Below are positions 1 to 8,865 of a stretch of 64,000 bases of DNA, one piece after another. The DNA lies in assembly GCA_963764955.1 (NCBI GenBank), contig CAVXVE010000041.1, positions 90,626 through 154,625 of the forward strand, read 5' to 3'. This DNA is from Roseiarcus sp963764955. GTDB lineage: Bacteria; Pseudomonadota; Alphaproteobacteria; Rhizobiales; Beijerinckiaceae. A program made the translations under genes and the position numbers. Position 1 is the first letter of the stretch. Each line of letters starts with the position of its first letter. The notes beneath the pieces are model-generated. The model made no database searches and had not been told where the DNA came from. It saw only the letters and a program-made list of their open reading frames with translations.

Positions 1-57
1 GTCTCGGAGGACGAAAAGATCCTAGCGCTCGTCGTGCAGACACAGATGAACCTGTGA
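1..57 (+). CDS. C-terminal end of an unidentified gene
   Basis: An open frame enters from the left edge and reads 18 codons, ending ...VVQTQMNL, to a TGA at 55-57. Codon use matches the neighbours. The fragment is too short to name. The next 100 bases hold no gene; an A/T-rich 6-bp hairpin with a CTCG loop at 79-94 might end this transcript, but it has no proper T-run. Confidence 0.4.
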   Translation, partial: VSEDEKILALVVQTQMNL

Positions 58-161
58 GCGCCCCGCCGCCTGCCTGACTTTTGCCTCGGCAAAAAAGACG
101 CTGGCTGGAATCACGAATCGGTCATTAAAACAGACGCCGCCGGAACAAACACGCCAAGCCC

Positions 162-671
162 TTGTTTCGCGCGTCTGGAGGAGAAGCGGAGATTCCTGGC
201 AAGATACGCAAACGGAAGGTGAAGCGCGCGGTCCGATTGCAGTATGGCGCGCTTCCTTATCGTTTCACCGCCGACGCAGCGCTGGAATTCCTCATCGTCA
301 CCACGCGCCAGTCGAGACAATGGATCATTCCCAAGGGCTGGCCGATCAAGGGATTGCGGCCGGCCAAGTCGGCGGCGAGGGAGGCTTTCGAAGAGGCCGG
401 CGTGAGGGGCCGGATCGGGGGAAAGTCGATTGGCCTTTTCGCCTACAACAAGACGCTCGACGCGAATGGCATTCGGGTCAGCTGCGAGGTCCGGGTGTTT
501 CCGCTGCTCGTGAAACGACAAAGCAAAGCCTGGCCGGAGGTCGAGCAGCGGGTGGTTCAGTGGGTCACTCCGACCAGAGCCCTGGCGCTGGTCAAGGATG
601 AGGGACTCAGGGGGCTTATAGCGGCGTTCGCCAAGCGTGTGGCGGTCGCCGCGAGCAAATCGACGCCATAG
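162..671 (+). CDS. NUDIX hydrolase
   Basis: A 169-residue protein of the NUDIX superfamily, which hydrolyses nucleoside diphosphates linked to another moiety. A recognisable Nudix box follows the PKGWPIKG segment (residues about 53-60) and ends REAFEEAGV, which holds the metal-binding glutamates. The PKGWP...KG form is typical of the alphaproteobacterial subgroup that resembles diphosphoinositol polyphosphate phosphohydrolases. The first Nudix glutamate position appears to be lysine (PAKSAA), so activity on the usual substrates is uncertain. The start is an inferred TTG at 162; no ATG fits the N-terminus. It lies 35 bp before the MgtC-like gene on the same strand. Confidence 0.8.
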   Translation: MFRASGGEAEIPGKIRKRKVKRAVRLQYGALPYRFTADAALEFLIVTTRQSRQWIIPKGWPIKGLRPAKSAAREAFEEAGVRGRIGGKSIGLFAYNKTLDANGIRVSCEVRVFPLLVKRQSKAWPEVEQRVVQWVTPTRALALVKDEGLRGLIAAFAKRVAVAASKSTP

Positions 672-706
672 AGCGCGGGGCGCATGGATAGATCGAGGGC
701 GGTCAA

Positions 707-1531
707 ATGCTCAATCAGATGCTGCTCGGAGAACCGATTGGGCAGAGCTGGCTCCAGCTTTCGGAACTTGCTCTCGCCTTCGTCCTGTCGGCGCTGATTG
801 GGCTTGAGCGCGAGATCGGCCAGAAAAGCGCCGGCCTGCGCACCTATACGCTGGTGGGAACTTCGTCGGCGCTGATCATGCTTGTCTCCAAATACGGGTT
901 CACCGACATCGTCGAGAGCGGCCGCGTCGTCCTCGATCCTTCACGCGTCGCCGCGCAGATCGTCTCGGGAATAGGTTTCATCGGCGGCGGCGTCATTTTT
1001 GTGCGCAAGGACATCGTTCGGGGTCTGACGACAGCGTCCATTGTCTGGCTCACGGCCGCCGTGGGCATGGCCGCTGGCGCCGGCCTTCCGATCCTCGCCA
1101 TCGCCGTGACCTGCGGACATTTCATTGTCGTGTTCGCCTTCCCGGCGATCGAACGTCATCTGCCCAGATCACGCTGGGCGCCGTCGCCTCTGCACATTTC
1201 CTATGAGGCGCGCCGGGGCGCGTTGAGAGAGATCCTCGCCGTTTGCACCAATCAGGAATTTTCGGTGAGCCGCGTGCAAGTCGAGGACAGGCCCTTGCGC
1301 GACCATGGTCAGTCGGGCGCCCAGGCAGGCAAGGGGCGCGGGACGGGCTGGGAGGATCACCCCGCGGAGGTGGAAGAGGCGCCGTTGGGAGAATTGCCAG
1401 GCGAGGGGATTGTGACGCTGCTGGTTGAAGTCCGCGGCGCGAGGCCCGTACGGAGGCTGGCGGCGCGATTGGGTGAAATCGCCGGCGTAACCGCGGTTCG
1501 CATCGGAGATCGAAACCTGACGTCGGACTGA
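707..1531 (+). CDS. MgtC/SapB family membrane protein
   Basis: A 274-residue MgtC/SapB-family protein. The N-terminal half has four to five hydrophobic segments with the family signature LIGLEREI (about residue 31) and SGIGFIGGGVIF (about residue 87). The C-terminal 110 residues are soluble and hold an ACT-like module after a variable Gly/Glu-rich linker (about 195-230). Family members help growth in low magnesium or modulate the F-ATPase and are not themselves Mg2+ pumps. The gene follows the NUDIX gene by 35 bp, so co-transcription is possible, but no functional link is evident. Confidence 0.85.
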   Translation: MLNQMLLGEPIGQSWLQLSELALAFVLSALIGLEREIGQKSAGLRTYTLVGTSSALIMLVSKYGFTDIVESGRVVLDPSRVAAQIVSGIGFIGGGVIFVRKDIVRGLTTASIVWLTAAVGMAAGAGLPILAIAVTCGHFIVVFAFPAIERHLPRSRWAPSPLHISYEARRGALREILAVCTNQEFSVSRVQVEDRPLRDHGQSGAQAGKGRGTGWEDHPAEVEEAPLGELPGEGIVTLLVEVRGARPVRRLAARLGEIAGVTAVRIGDRNLTSD

Positions 1532-1689
1532 ACTCCTGTGTCTGGAGCCGGCCGGGATCGCTTGCGCCTTTCCCCTCCCCCCGCGAAAACCCTTTTTTTC
1601 GCTCGCCGCGCCTATACGGAGGCTGTCTTGATGGCGCAATGGAATCGCTCGACAAAGGCCAGACAATCGAGCCCCGAAGGAGCGGCGCC

Positions 1690-3083
1690 ATGAAGAGACG
1701 AATATTCGGGATCGGCCTTCTCACCCTGATGTTGAGCGCCGCCGCGGCCGACGCGCAGACCGCGACCAACATGGCCGTCCTTAGGGGGCTTGCTCCAGTC
1801 TCCGCGCTTGCCGGCACGCCGGACGGCCGGGCGGCGCTCGCCTCGAACTTCACCGTCACTGGCGGGATCCAGACGGGCGCCGTTCGCCAATCGACTTTGC
1901 TGCCGTTCGCCGAACAGAGGCAGCAGGCTTTGCGCGACGCGTTCATCACCGACGGCAATCTCGCTGAGCTGGCGGACGGTTTCGGCTCGACGCTCGGCGC
2001 GGCCTATCAGGCGCGCGCGCATTATCTCGACCGGGAGCGCTTCACCAGCATCTCGAAAGCCGTGGCCGACGTGATCGCCTACGCCAATTCGACGTCGGGC
2101 GCCGATTCGAACGCCGGCAAATATTTCTTCGCCAATGGCACGACGAACGGCAAGAAGCCGGTTTCCGACGAGGCCTCGCGATCTTCAAGGACGTGCACGG
2201 CGCGCCCGATCCTTTTGGCCGGGCCTATGACCGGCCGGCCGGAACGCCCGGCGCTGATCTCTATGGCGATTCCCGCCCGTTTCAGACCGAGCCCAGGACC
2301 ATCCCGATCGTGGGGCCGGACTATTTCAACGTTCCCGCCAGCAACGAGGTCTATAATCGCGGGCCGATCATGAATCTGGTCGACAGCCCGTCCTTCCCGA
2401 GCGGACACGCGACCTACGGCTATATGGGCTCCCTCCTGCTCGCCGTGCTCGTGCCCGAGCGCTATCGGGAGATGGTCGTCCGCGCCGCGGAATACGGCAA
2501 CGACCGCATCATTATGGGCGCGCATTACGCGATGGACGTGCTCGGCGGGCGAACCGTCGCGGCCTATGATCTCGCCCATCTGCTCGCCAACGACCCGGCC
2601 TACATGAACCGGCCGCTCAGGAACTTTGCGATGGTCACCGAGACGTCCGAGCCTCAGGTTCCCGTGACCATCGGCGACTTCCGGGCGGCGGTGATGGCGG
2701 CGCGAGCCGACCTTGTGAAGGCGCTCGAGGCGGCCTGCGGCGACACAATCGCAGCCTGCGCGGGTCAGGATACCGGCCGCTTCAACGCGCCCGCGATGAA
2801 CGAGGCCTTCTACGCTTCGACCCAGACCTACGGCCTGCCGGTGACGCATCCGGAGACTGCGGACAAGCAAGAAGACGTGGGCAAGCTCGCGCCCGAAGCC
2901 GGCTATCTCTTGACCGTGGCCTTTCCCAAGCTCAGCCTCGAGGAGGCGAACCGCATCCTGACCGAGACGGAAGGACCCGGCGGCGGCTTTCTCGACGACG
3001 GATCGGCCTTCGGCGTCTATTCGCGGCTCAATCTCTATGCCGCTGCGGGCCGCGCGGCCGAGATGTCGCGCGCCAAGCCTTAG
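1690..3083 (+). CDS. Secreted PAP2-family acid phosphatase (one frame break)
   Basis: Phosphatidic-acid-phosphatase type 2 / vanadium-haloperoxidase-like enzyme of about 464 residues, predicted periplasmic. The ATG at 1690 is chosen because it begins a clear signal peptide (MKRRIFGIG...ADAQ). An upstream in-frame ATG at 1639 would bury that signal. The PAP2 motifs PSFPSGHATYGY and GAHYAMDVLGGR carry the phosphate-binding and histidine catalytic residues. The frame breaks near 2178: restoring one C in the sequence read as GAGGCCTCGCG joins ...KKPVSDEA to LAIFKDVHG. The C-terminal extension of about 180 residues is of unknown role. The substrate cannot be told from sequence. Confidence 0.82.
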
Positions 3084-3184
3084 AGCGCGCGGCGAAAAAG
3101 TGGAGGCCGGTTTTTCGCCAGAAAGCGCGCGAAATCAAGGAATCCAGAGCATGCTGCGATTTGATCGAATCGCAGCATGCTCTA
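3084..3184. repeat. Composite palindromic intergenic element
   Basis: Two nested palindromes fill the gap between convergent genes. The first pairs GCGAAAAA with TTTTTCGC around a GTGGAGGCCGG core (about 3091-3117). The second is a perfect 16-bp inverted repeat at 3146-3183 around TGATCG. This layout is that of a dispersed palindromic repeat family in this lineage, which is an inference; a search of the genome for other copies would settle it. The second palindrome could also act as a bidirectional terminator. Confidence 0.6.
3146..3183. terminator. Perfect hairpin between convergent genes
   Basis: Sixteen-base arms around a 6-base loop, with no mismatch. It lies directly after the PAP2 gene and overlaps the stop codon of the YafY regulator (3182-3184). 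It has no long T-run on either strand, so it could be a repeat that stops transcription only weakly. Confidence 0.45.
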
Positions 3185-3871
3185 GGCCGCGTTCATCTCG
3201 CGCCAGCGCTGCCAGCGCCGGCGCAATTCGCCCGGGCGAAGGCCAACGGCTTCATCGAGGGCCTCGGCCTCGATGATCCGGTCGGTGCGGAAGTGCCGGA
3301 ACCCCCGGCGCAGCTCGCACCATGCGACCAATAGGCGGCTCGTCTCGGCATAGCCGAGGATCACCGGCCACACGACGCGCTCGGTCTCCGCGCCGGTCTC
3401 GGAACGGTAGCGGAGCCTGAGCTTCCGGCCATCGCGGATCGCCGACCGGAGGCTTGAGGCGTCGACGCTCTCCTCCGGCTCCACGACGGTCGGCTTCACG
3501 CCGACGCTGGGCTCGGCGATGAACGGACGCAGGCGTTCGGGCACGACCGCGGCGATCTTGGCGATCACGTCGCGCGCGGCATTGGCGAGCGCCTTGTCGG
3601 AGCGGCCCGCCACCCACTGCGCTCCCAGCATCACCGCCTCGATTTCATCCGCCGTCAGCATGAGCGGCGGCATGTCGTAGTCGGCGCTGAGCAGGTAGCC
3701 CAAGCCCGCCTCGCCGTCGATCGGAACCCGCTGGCCGATCAGGTCCGCGACGTCGCGGTAGACCGTGCGCTTCGAGACTTCGAGTTCGGCCGCCAAGGCG
3801 GCCGCAGTCACCGGTCGGGTGGACCTGCGAAGAATCTGGATGATCTGAAACAGCCGGTCGGCGCGACGCAT
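3182..3871 (-). CDS. YafY/WYL-type transcriptional regulator
   Basis: A 229-residue regulator with an N-terminal HTH_11 winged helix (residues 1-55, including AAELEVSKRTVYRDVADL) and a C-terminal WYL domain (about 130-205). In WYL proteins this domain senses ligands or nucleic acid. The ATG at 3871 is preceded by an AGGAG site about 12 nt upstream. It is divergent from a VOC-family gene 97 bp away, an arrangement common for YafY regulators, which suggests it controls that neighbour and itself. The ligand is unknown. Confidence 0.88.
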   Translation of the reverse strand: MRRADRLFQIIQILRRSTRPVTAAALAAELEVSKRTVYRDVADLIGQRVPIDGEAGLGYLLSADYDMPPLMLTADEIEAVMLGAQWVAGRSDKALANAARDVIAKIAAVVPERLRPFIAEPSVGVKPTVVEPEESVDASSLRSAIRDGRKLRLRYRSETGAETERVVWPVILGYAETSRLLVAWCELRRGFRHFRTDRIIEAEALDEAVGLRPGELRRRWQRWREMNAA

Positions 3872-3875
3872 GGAA

Positions 3876-3907
3876 TGCTGACTCCTGCTGCCAGAATGGT
3901 GTCAGCA
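3876..3907. promoter_or_regulatory. Candidate YafY operator
   Basis: TGCTGAC at 3876-3882 is repeated in inverse as GTCAGCA at 3901-3907, with 18 bases between, in the 97-bp divergent region of the regulator and the VOC gene. Position and symmetry fit an operator; binding is inferred. Confidence 0.45.
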
Positions 3908-3968
3908 GCCTCATGCGACAAGGCCCTTCATCGCCGCAGTCTGCGGCGCGATCGAAAGGATCAGCCGC

Positions 3969-4367
3969 ATGAAATTCGCTTCCACCCGTCTCGTCGCCGC
4001 GGACATCAAGGGCATGGTTGCGTTCTACGAACTGGTGACGGGCCAGCGCGCCGAATGGCTCGCTCCCGTCTTCGCCGAGATCGTCACCCCGTCCGCCACG
4101 CTCGCCATCGGGAGCGTCGAGACGGTCGCTTTATTCAAGCAAGGCAGCGCCGAGCCTGCCGCCAACCGCAGCGCGATCATCGAATTCATGGTCGACGACG
4201 TCGACGCCGAGTTTGCGCGCCTGAAAGACAAAGTCGAGGTGGTGCACGAGCCGAAGGTGATGCCCTGGGGCAACCGGACGGCGCAGTTCCGCGACCCCGA
4301 GGGCACGGCCGTTTCGCTGTTCGCGCCGGTGACGGACGCGGCGAAGGCGCGGTTTGCTTCCCGTTAA
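3969..4367 (+). CDS. VOC-family (glyoxalase-fold) protein
   Basis: A 132-residue vicinal-oxygen-chelate protein with two beta-alpha-beta-beta-beta modules: MKFASTRLVAADIKG at the start, and EFMVDDVDAEFARLK then PWGNRTAQFRDPEGTAVSLF in the second half. The DPEG motif and a glutamate near the end of the first module are usual in glyoxalase/bleomycin-resistance-like members. The ATG at 3969 has GAAAGGA upstream. Being divergent from the YafY regulator, it is probably the regulated target. The substrate is unknown. Confidence 0.85.
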   Translation: MKFASTRLVAADIKGMVAFYELVTGQRAEWLAPVFAEIVTPSATLAIGSVETVALFKQGSAEPAANRSAIIEFMVDDVDAEFARLKDKVEVVHEPKVMPWGNRTAQFRDPEGTAVSLFAPVTDAAKARFASR

Positions 4368-4377
4368 AGCAAAGCCC

Positions 4378-5829
4378 CTACCCTACCGCCGACAGCGGCT
4401 TCGCCACCTGCTCGAGGGATTTGCGCTCGGCGTTGATCGCGTACAGCCAGGCGACGATCGCGGCGGCGAGCATCAGACAAGCGGCGAAGATGTAGCCGCC
4501 GAAGATGCTGGCCCGCGAGCCGCTTTCGATCAGCTTGCCGAAAACCAGCGGCGCGGCGACGCCGCCGACGCCCGTCCCGATGGCGTAAAAGATCGCAATC
4601 GCCAGCGCGCGAATCTCGATCGGGAAGGTTTCGCTGACCGTGAGATAGGCCGAGCTCGCCGCCGGAGAAGCGATGAAGAACACGATCATCCAGCCGACCG
4701 TCTGGCCCATCGCCGAGAGGAGATCCTGTTTGAAGGCGACGGCGACCGCGATCATGAGCACGCCCGAGAGACCATAGGTCAGCGTGATCATGAGCCTGCG
4801 CCCATAGGTGTCGAACAGGCGCCCGAGAACGACAGGCCCGAGGAAGTTACTGAGCGCGAAAGGCAGGATGTACCAGCCGACGGCGCCGGAGCTGACCGCG
4901 TAGAACTTGGTCAGGACGAGGGCATAGGTGAAAAAGATGGCGTTGTAGAAAAACGCTTGCGCCGCCATCAGCGTCAACCCGACAAAGGTCTGCACGCGAT
5001 GGCGGTTGATCAGCGTGTCGAACACTTCCGCAAGCGGGGTGTGGTCGCGCGAGCGAAAGCGAATGGCGGCGCCGGGGGGGACGGGCTTGAGCTCGGCGCC
5101 CGCGTCCTCAAACCGCTTTTCGATCCCCGCAACGACGGCCTCGCCCTCTTTTTCCCGCCCGTGGATCACGAGCCAGCGCGGGCTCTCGGGAATCCACATC
5201 CGCATGAAGAAGACAGCCAGGCCCAGAACAGCGCCGGTCAGGAAGGCGAGGCGCCATCCGAACGCGGAAGGGATCAGCGCCGGATTGAGCAGCACGACCG
5301 CGACCAGAGCGCCGAGCGCCGCCCCGACCCAGAAGCTGCCGTTGATGATGAGGTCGAGTTGACCGCGGAAGCGCGCCGGGACCAGCTCCTGGATGGTCGA
5401 ATTGATGGCGGAATATTCGCCGCCGATGCCGCAGCCGGTGAAGAACCGGAAAGCAAAGAAGGAGAAGCCGTTCCACGCGAGTCCGGTCATCGCGGTCGCC
5501 ACGAGATAGACGACGATGGTGGTGAAGAAGAGCTTCTTGCGGCCGAGCCGGTCGGTGAGCCAGCCGAAGAACAAGGCGCCGATGACCGCGCCGAGAAGAT
5601 AGGCGCTGCCGGCCAAGCCGACCTCGGAATCCGAGAATCGCAGCGCCGGGCTTTCCTTCAGGGCTGGCGCGACGGAGCCGGCGAGCGTGACTTCGAGCCC
5701 GTCGAGGATCCAGGTGATCCCCAGCGCGACGATGACCAGAACGTGGAACCGGCCCCACGGCAGGCGCTCAAGCCGCGCCGGGACGAGCGTCGAGATCTCC
5801 CCTGATGCACGCGTTGAAGTCGCTGACAT
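4378..5829 (-). CDS. MFS transporter, metabolite:proton symporter type
   Basis: A full-length 483-residue major-facilitator transporter with 12 hydrophobic segments. The loop 2-3 signature GWLTDRLGRKKLFF (about residues 95-108) and the TM5-6 region motif GIGGEY match the sugar/aromatic-acid:H+ symporter branch. A cytoplasmic loop of about 60 residues separates the two six-helix halves. It lies 93 bp downstream of rhaK on the same strand and may be read with the rha operon, although the ABC system already imports rhamnose. It ends 10 bp from the convergent VOC gene. The substrate is not determinable here. Confidence 0.85.
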   Translation of the reverse strand: MSATSTRASGEISTLVPARLERLPWGRFHVLVIVALGITWILDGLEVTLAGSVAPALKESPALRFSDSEVGLAGSAYLLGAVIGALFFGWLTDRLGRKKLFFTTIVVYLVATAMTGLAWNGFSFFAFRFFTGCGIGGEYSAINSTIQELVPARFRGQLDLIINGSFWVGAALGALVAVVLLNPALIPSAFGWRLAFLTGAVLGLAVFFMRMWIPESPRWLVIHGREKEGEAVVAGIEKRFEDAGAELKPVPPGAAIRFRSRDHTPLAEVFDTLINRHRVQTFVGLTLMAAQAFFYNAIFFTYALVLTKFYAVSSGAVGWYILPFALSNFLGPVVLGRLFDTYGRRLMITLTYGLSGVLMIAVAVAFKQDLLSAMGQTVGWMIVFFIASPAASSAYLTVSETFPIEIRALAIAIFYAIGTGVGGVAAPLVFGKLIESGSRASIFGGYIFAACLMLAAAIVAWLYAINAERKSLEQVAKPLSAVG

Positions 5830-5922
5830 AGAGTCCCCCGCTCCAGGCGCTCCGCGCCCTTACGCCAAACGAGATCGCGGCAGGAAGGTTGCATGACGAC
5901 CTCCATGCGAAGCGGCGGCGGA

Positions 5923-7288
5923 CTAAAGCGCGCGCTCCCAGCGCTCCCGGTAGGCCGCGAGCCCCGGCAGGACCCAGGCGCGCGCGGGCTCGAGCCGCGG
6001 CGGGGCATGCGTCCCGCCCCAATGCGCAAGCAACGCCGCGCCGGCCGCAGCCCCCGCGGCGGCGGGCGCGATCACAACCCGCCGGCCCGGCATAAGCGCG
6101 GCAAGAACGGCGGCGAACGCGGGCGAACGGGTGAACCCGCCTTCGACGATGAGGTCGCCCGGCGCGTCGAGCCGCTCAAGCACATGCGCCGTCACCAGAG
6201 CGGCGTAGAGCGTGGCGAGCGCCGTCCGCGCTGCGGGCGCCGCGGGCGCGCCGCCCTCGATCCGCCCCTTGCGCGCGCCGAACGGTCCGCCCTGATCGGT
6301 AAAGGCGGGCAGAGCCATGACGCCCGACGCGACCATGGCCGCGACATCGGCTTCGCCGGCGTCGGCCGGCGTTTCGCCGGCAAGGATCGCAAACTCCCGT
6401 CCGCCCATGAAGCGCGCGGTCGGCACGGGAACGCCGCGCACATCGACGTTGGCCAGCATGTCGGCTTCCGGGTCGAGACGGCTTTTTCCCCCGACCGCCA
6501 TGATGATGACCCAGGTGCCGGTCGAGATGACGGTGAAGGGATCGCGCCTCGACATGAGATGGGGCACGAGGGAGGCGTTCGAATTCGTGCGCGCCGCAGA
6601 CGACGCGCACATTGGGCGCAAGGCCGGTCGCCGCGGCGATCTCGGGCTTGAGCGTTCCCAGCGTATCCCAGGCCTTGCGCATCGGCGGGAAAAGCCGCCG
6701 CCAGCCGAGCTCGTCCACGAGACTCGAAAGCCTGCCCTCCATCGGCCGCCAGAGATCCGTGTGCGATGCGACGGAGGTGAATTCGGTCGCCGCGATTCCG
6801 CTGAGACGCCACGACCAATATTGCGGATAGCCGAGGAACGCGCGCGCGGCCTTGAACTCGGCCGGGAATTGACGCTCCATATAGAAGACCTGCTTTCCGA
6901 GATTGAGCCCGCGCGGCAGGCATGGCGATAGCGTCTCCTCGAACGGCGGCCGCACCTTGTCGTATTCAGCCGCAAGCGCGCCATAGCCGTCGAACTCGTA
7001 GTCCACGGCGGGCAGCGCGTCGCTGTCATCGGTGACAAGGACACCCGCCGCGCCATGCGCCGCAATCGAGATCGCCTCGATGAAAAAGCGCGCGCCGACG
7101 TCCTTGAGCGCGCCAGTCAGGAAAGCCCATGCGCGCGAGGTGTCGAGCCGTAGATACGGCCATGCCGCATCTGGCTCGAGCGGCCCGTTCGGCGCCGAGC
7201 GCTCGGCGAGAATCGCGCCGCCGCGATCGAACACGACGAGCTTGATGTTGGTCTTGCCGATGTCGAAGACCGCGACGCAGCCGTTCAT
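5923..7288 (-). CDS. rhaK: Rhamnulokinase-type FGGY kinase (one frame break)
   Basis: FGGY-family sugar kinase of about 455 residues with the N-terminal phosphate-binding signature FDIGKTNIKLVVFD and a C-terminal ATP-binding half (STGTWVIIMA, EGGFTRSP). In the rha locus it should phosphorylate L-rhamnulose, the product of RhaI. The frame breaks at about 6583-6585: removing one T turns the GAATTC seen there into GAATC and restores CGAHDSNASLVPHL. The gene starts 6 bp after rhaM ends, so it is in the operon. Order and neighbours match rhizobial rhaRSTPQUK loci, where this kinase is also needed for transport; that role is from the literature, not from sequence. Confidence 0.85.
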
Positions 7289-7294
7289 GCGCTC

Positions 7295-7609
7295 TCAGTC
7301 CATATGAAAGACTTCGGCGAGCGGCGCGGTCACCGGGCTGCCGTCGGGATTGGCCTTCATGATGTCGCGCATGAAATCCCACCAGCGCCGCATGACTGGG
7401 TGGGCCGGCAGGGTCTCCATGCGATGCCCGGCGGCGAGCTCGAGACAGGCGAAGAGAACGCTCGTGTCGGAATCGAGAAAGATCGAATAGTTGCGCACGC
7501 CCGATTCCGCGAGCAGGGCTTTGAGCTCGGGCCAGATCGCATCGTGGCGGCGTCGGTACTCGTCCGCCTGGCCAGGATTGAGGAACATCTTGAAGGCGTG
7601 GCGCTGCAT
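7295..7609 (-). CDS. rhaM: L-rhamnose mutarotase
   Basis: A 104-residue RhaM (called RhaU in rhizobia), which interconverts the alpha and beta anomers of L-rhamnose. The family layout is intact: FKMFLNPGQADEYRRRHDAIWPEL at the N-terminus with the conserved histidine, YSIFLD, RWWDFMRD, and the ending ANPDGSPV...EVFHMD. The ATG at 7609 gives the family length; an upstream in-frame start at 7636 would add nine unconserved residues. It lies between rhaS and rhaK. A strong hairpin separates it from rhaS. Confidence 0.93.
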   Translation of the reverse strand: MQRHAFKMFLNPGQADEYRRRHDAIWPELKALLAESGVRNYSIFLDSDTSVLFACLELAAGHRMETLPAHPVMRRWWDFMRDIMKANPDGSPVTAPLAEVFHMD

Positions 7610-7644
7610 GGCCGCTCGGCTTCGCTCAATCGTCAAGGCGAAGT

Positions 7645-7679
7645 CGCCCGGCCCCCGCTTTTGAGAAAGGGGCCGGGCG
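7645..7679 (-). terminator. Intercistronic hairpin between rhaS and rhaM
   Basis: Perfect 11-bp GC-rich arms (CGCCCGGCCCC at 7645-7655, its complement at 7669-7679) around a 13-base loop, 14 bp after the rhaS stop. There is no strong T-run. Such hairpins often protect or partly terminate mRNA after the binding-protein gene, raising its level over downstream genes. That role is inferred. Confidence 0.55.
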
Positions 7680-7693
7680 AAACGCCCTCGGGC

Positions 7694-8816
7694 TCAGAAG
7701 TCGAACTTGTTGATGTTCTCCTTGGTGTAGATGAATGGAGCTCCGAGCAGGATTTCGCTGCCGTTGACCACGTTGAGCTTGCCGAGCTTGCCTGCTTCGA
7801 CCGAGGTCGAGCCGGGCTTGAGCTTGCCATCGACAACCGCGCGCATGACGTAAGTCGCGGCGTAGCCGAGGTCGATCGGATTCCACAAGCACCACCGACT
7901 TGACGCAGTCGGTCTTGAGGTAGGGCTTCATCGCGTTCGGGGTGGCGAGGCCGACGACCGCGACCTTGCCGCACTGCCCCGCCTTGGTGACCGCTTCGGC
8001 GGAAGCCGGCGTCGCGACCGACGTCATGCCGAAGAGACCCTTCAGCTTGTCGCCGTATTTGTTGATCAGCGTGGTCGCCTGATTGAACGACAGGTTGTTG
8101 TCCTCCTGCGCTTCGACCGTCTCCAGCCACTTCATCTTCGGGTGGCACTTTTCGGTATAGGCCTGCATCTCGGCGATCCAGCGCGCCTGGTTCGGCGTGG
8201 TGAAGGTCGAGGTGACGATGGCGAAACTGCCGTCCTCGCCGATCTCCTTGGCCATCGAGTCCATCATCGCCTTGCCGATGCCGTTGAACTCGGCCTGGTT
8301 GACGAACCATTCGCGCGCGTCGGGGGTCGAGTTGGCGTCGTAGCCGACGACATGGATGCCCTTCGACAAAGCCTTCTTGAGAACGGGAGCGATGGCGACC
8401 GGATCGTTGGCGGCGAACAGGATGCCGTCGACGCCGCGGGTGATGTAATTGTCGATGAACTTGATCTGCTCGTCGATCTTGGCTTCCGTCGGGCCGTCGG
8501 TCGTCACTTTCACATTGCCGAGCTCCTTGGCCGCATCCTGCATGCCCTTGGAGGTCGCGTTGAAGTAGCCGATGCCGATCAGCTTCGGCACATCGACGAG
8601 CGTGATCTCCTTGCCCGCCTTGTCGGGCGGATTGGTCGGCTGGCCGCCGTCATAGGGCTTGGCCGCCGCCGGGGCCGCGGCGCCGCTCGCGTCGCAGGCG
8701 AGCGGGCTTGTCGGCAGGTCATCCGCGCCGTCCCATTTGCTGGCGGCGCTCGCTTGGGTCGTCCACGCTGCAAGGGCGAGGGCTGCCGTCGTCGCCAACA
8801 GGAATCTCGATTTCAT
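7694..8816 (-). CDS. rhaS: Rhamnose ABC transporter substrate-binding protein (one frame break)
   Basis: Periplasmic binding protein of about 373 residues of the ribose/rhamnose class (peripla_BP_4). The ATG at 8816 opens a signal peptide (MKSRFLLATTAALALAAW...QASA) with GAGGAAG upstream. The core LVDVPKLIGIGYFNATSKG, YDANSTPDAREWFVNQAEF and FGMTSVATPASAEAV matches RhaS of rhizobia. The frame breaks near 7887; dropping one base restores VVLWNPIDLGYAATYVMRAV and the C-terminus ending NINKFDF. It follows rhaQ by 49 bp. In rhizobial loci rhaS usually precedes the transporter genes; here it comes after them. Confidence 0.9.
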
Positions 8817-8865
8817 CTTCGCTTCCTCCCTTAGTCGCCGCATGAGCGCGGCCGATTTCTCGTAT

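Noticed and set aside
79..94. Hairpin TTTTGC-CTCG-GCAAAA as a terminator
   Set aside because: The stem is short and A/T-rich and is followed by A residues, not T residues, on the plus strand.
4354..5805. A 483-codon frame on the plus strand
   Set aside because: It is the antisense of the MFS transporter, is extremely rich in Arg, Glu and Asp, and has no family features.
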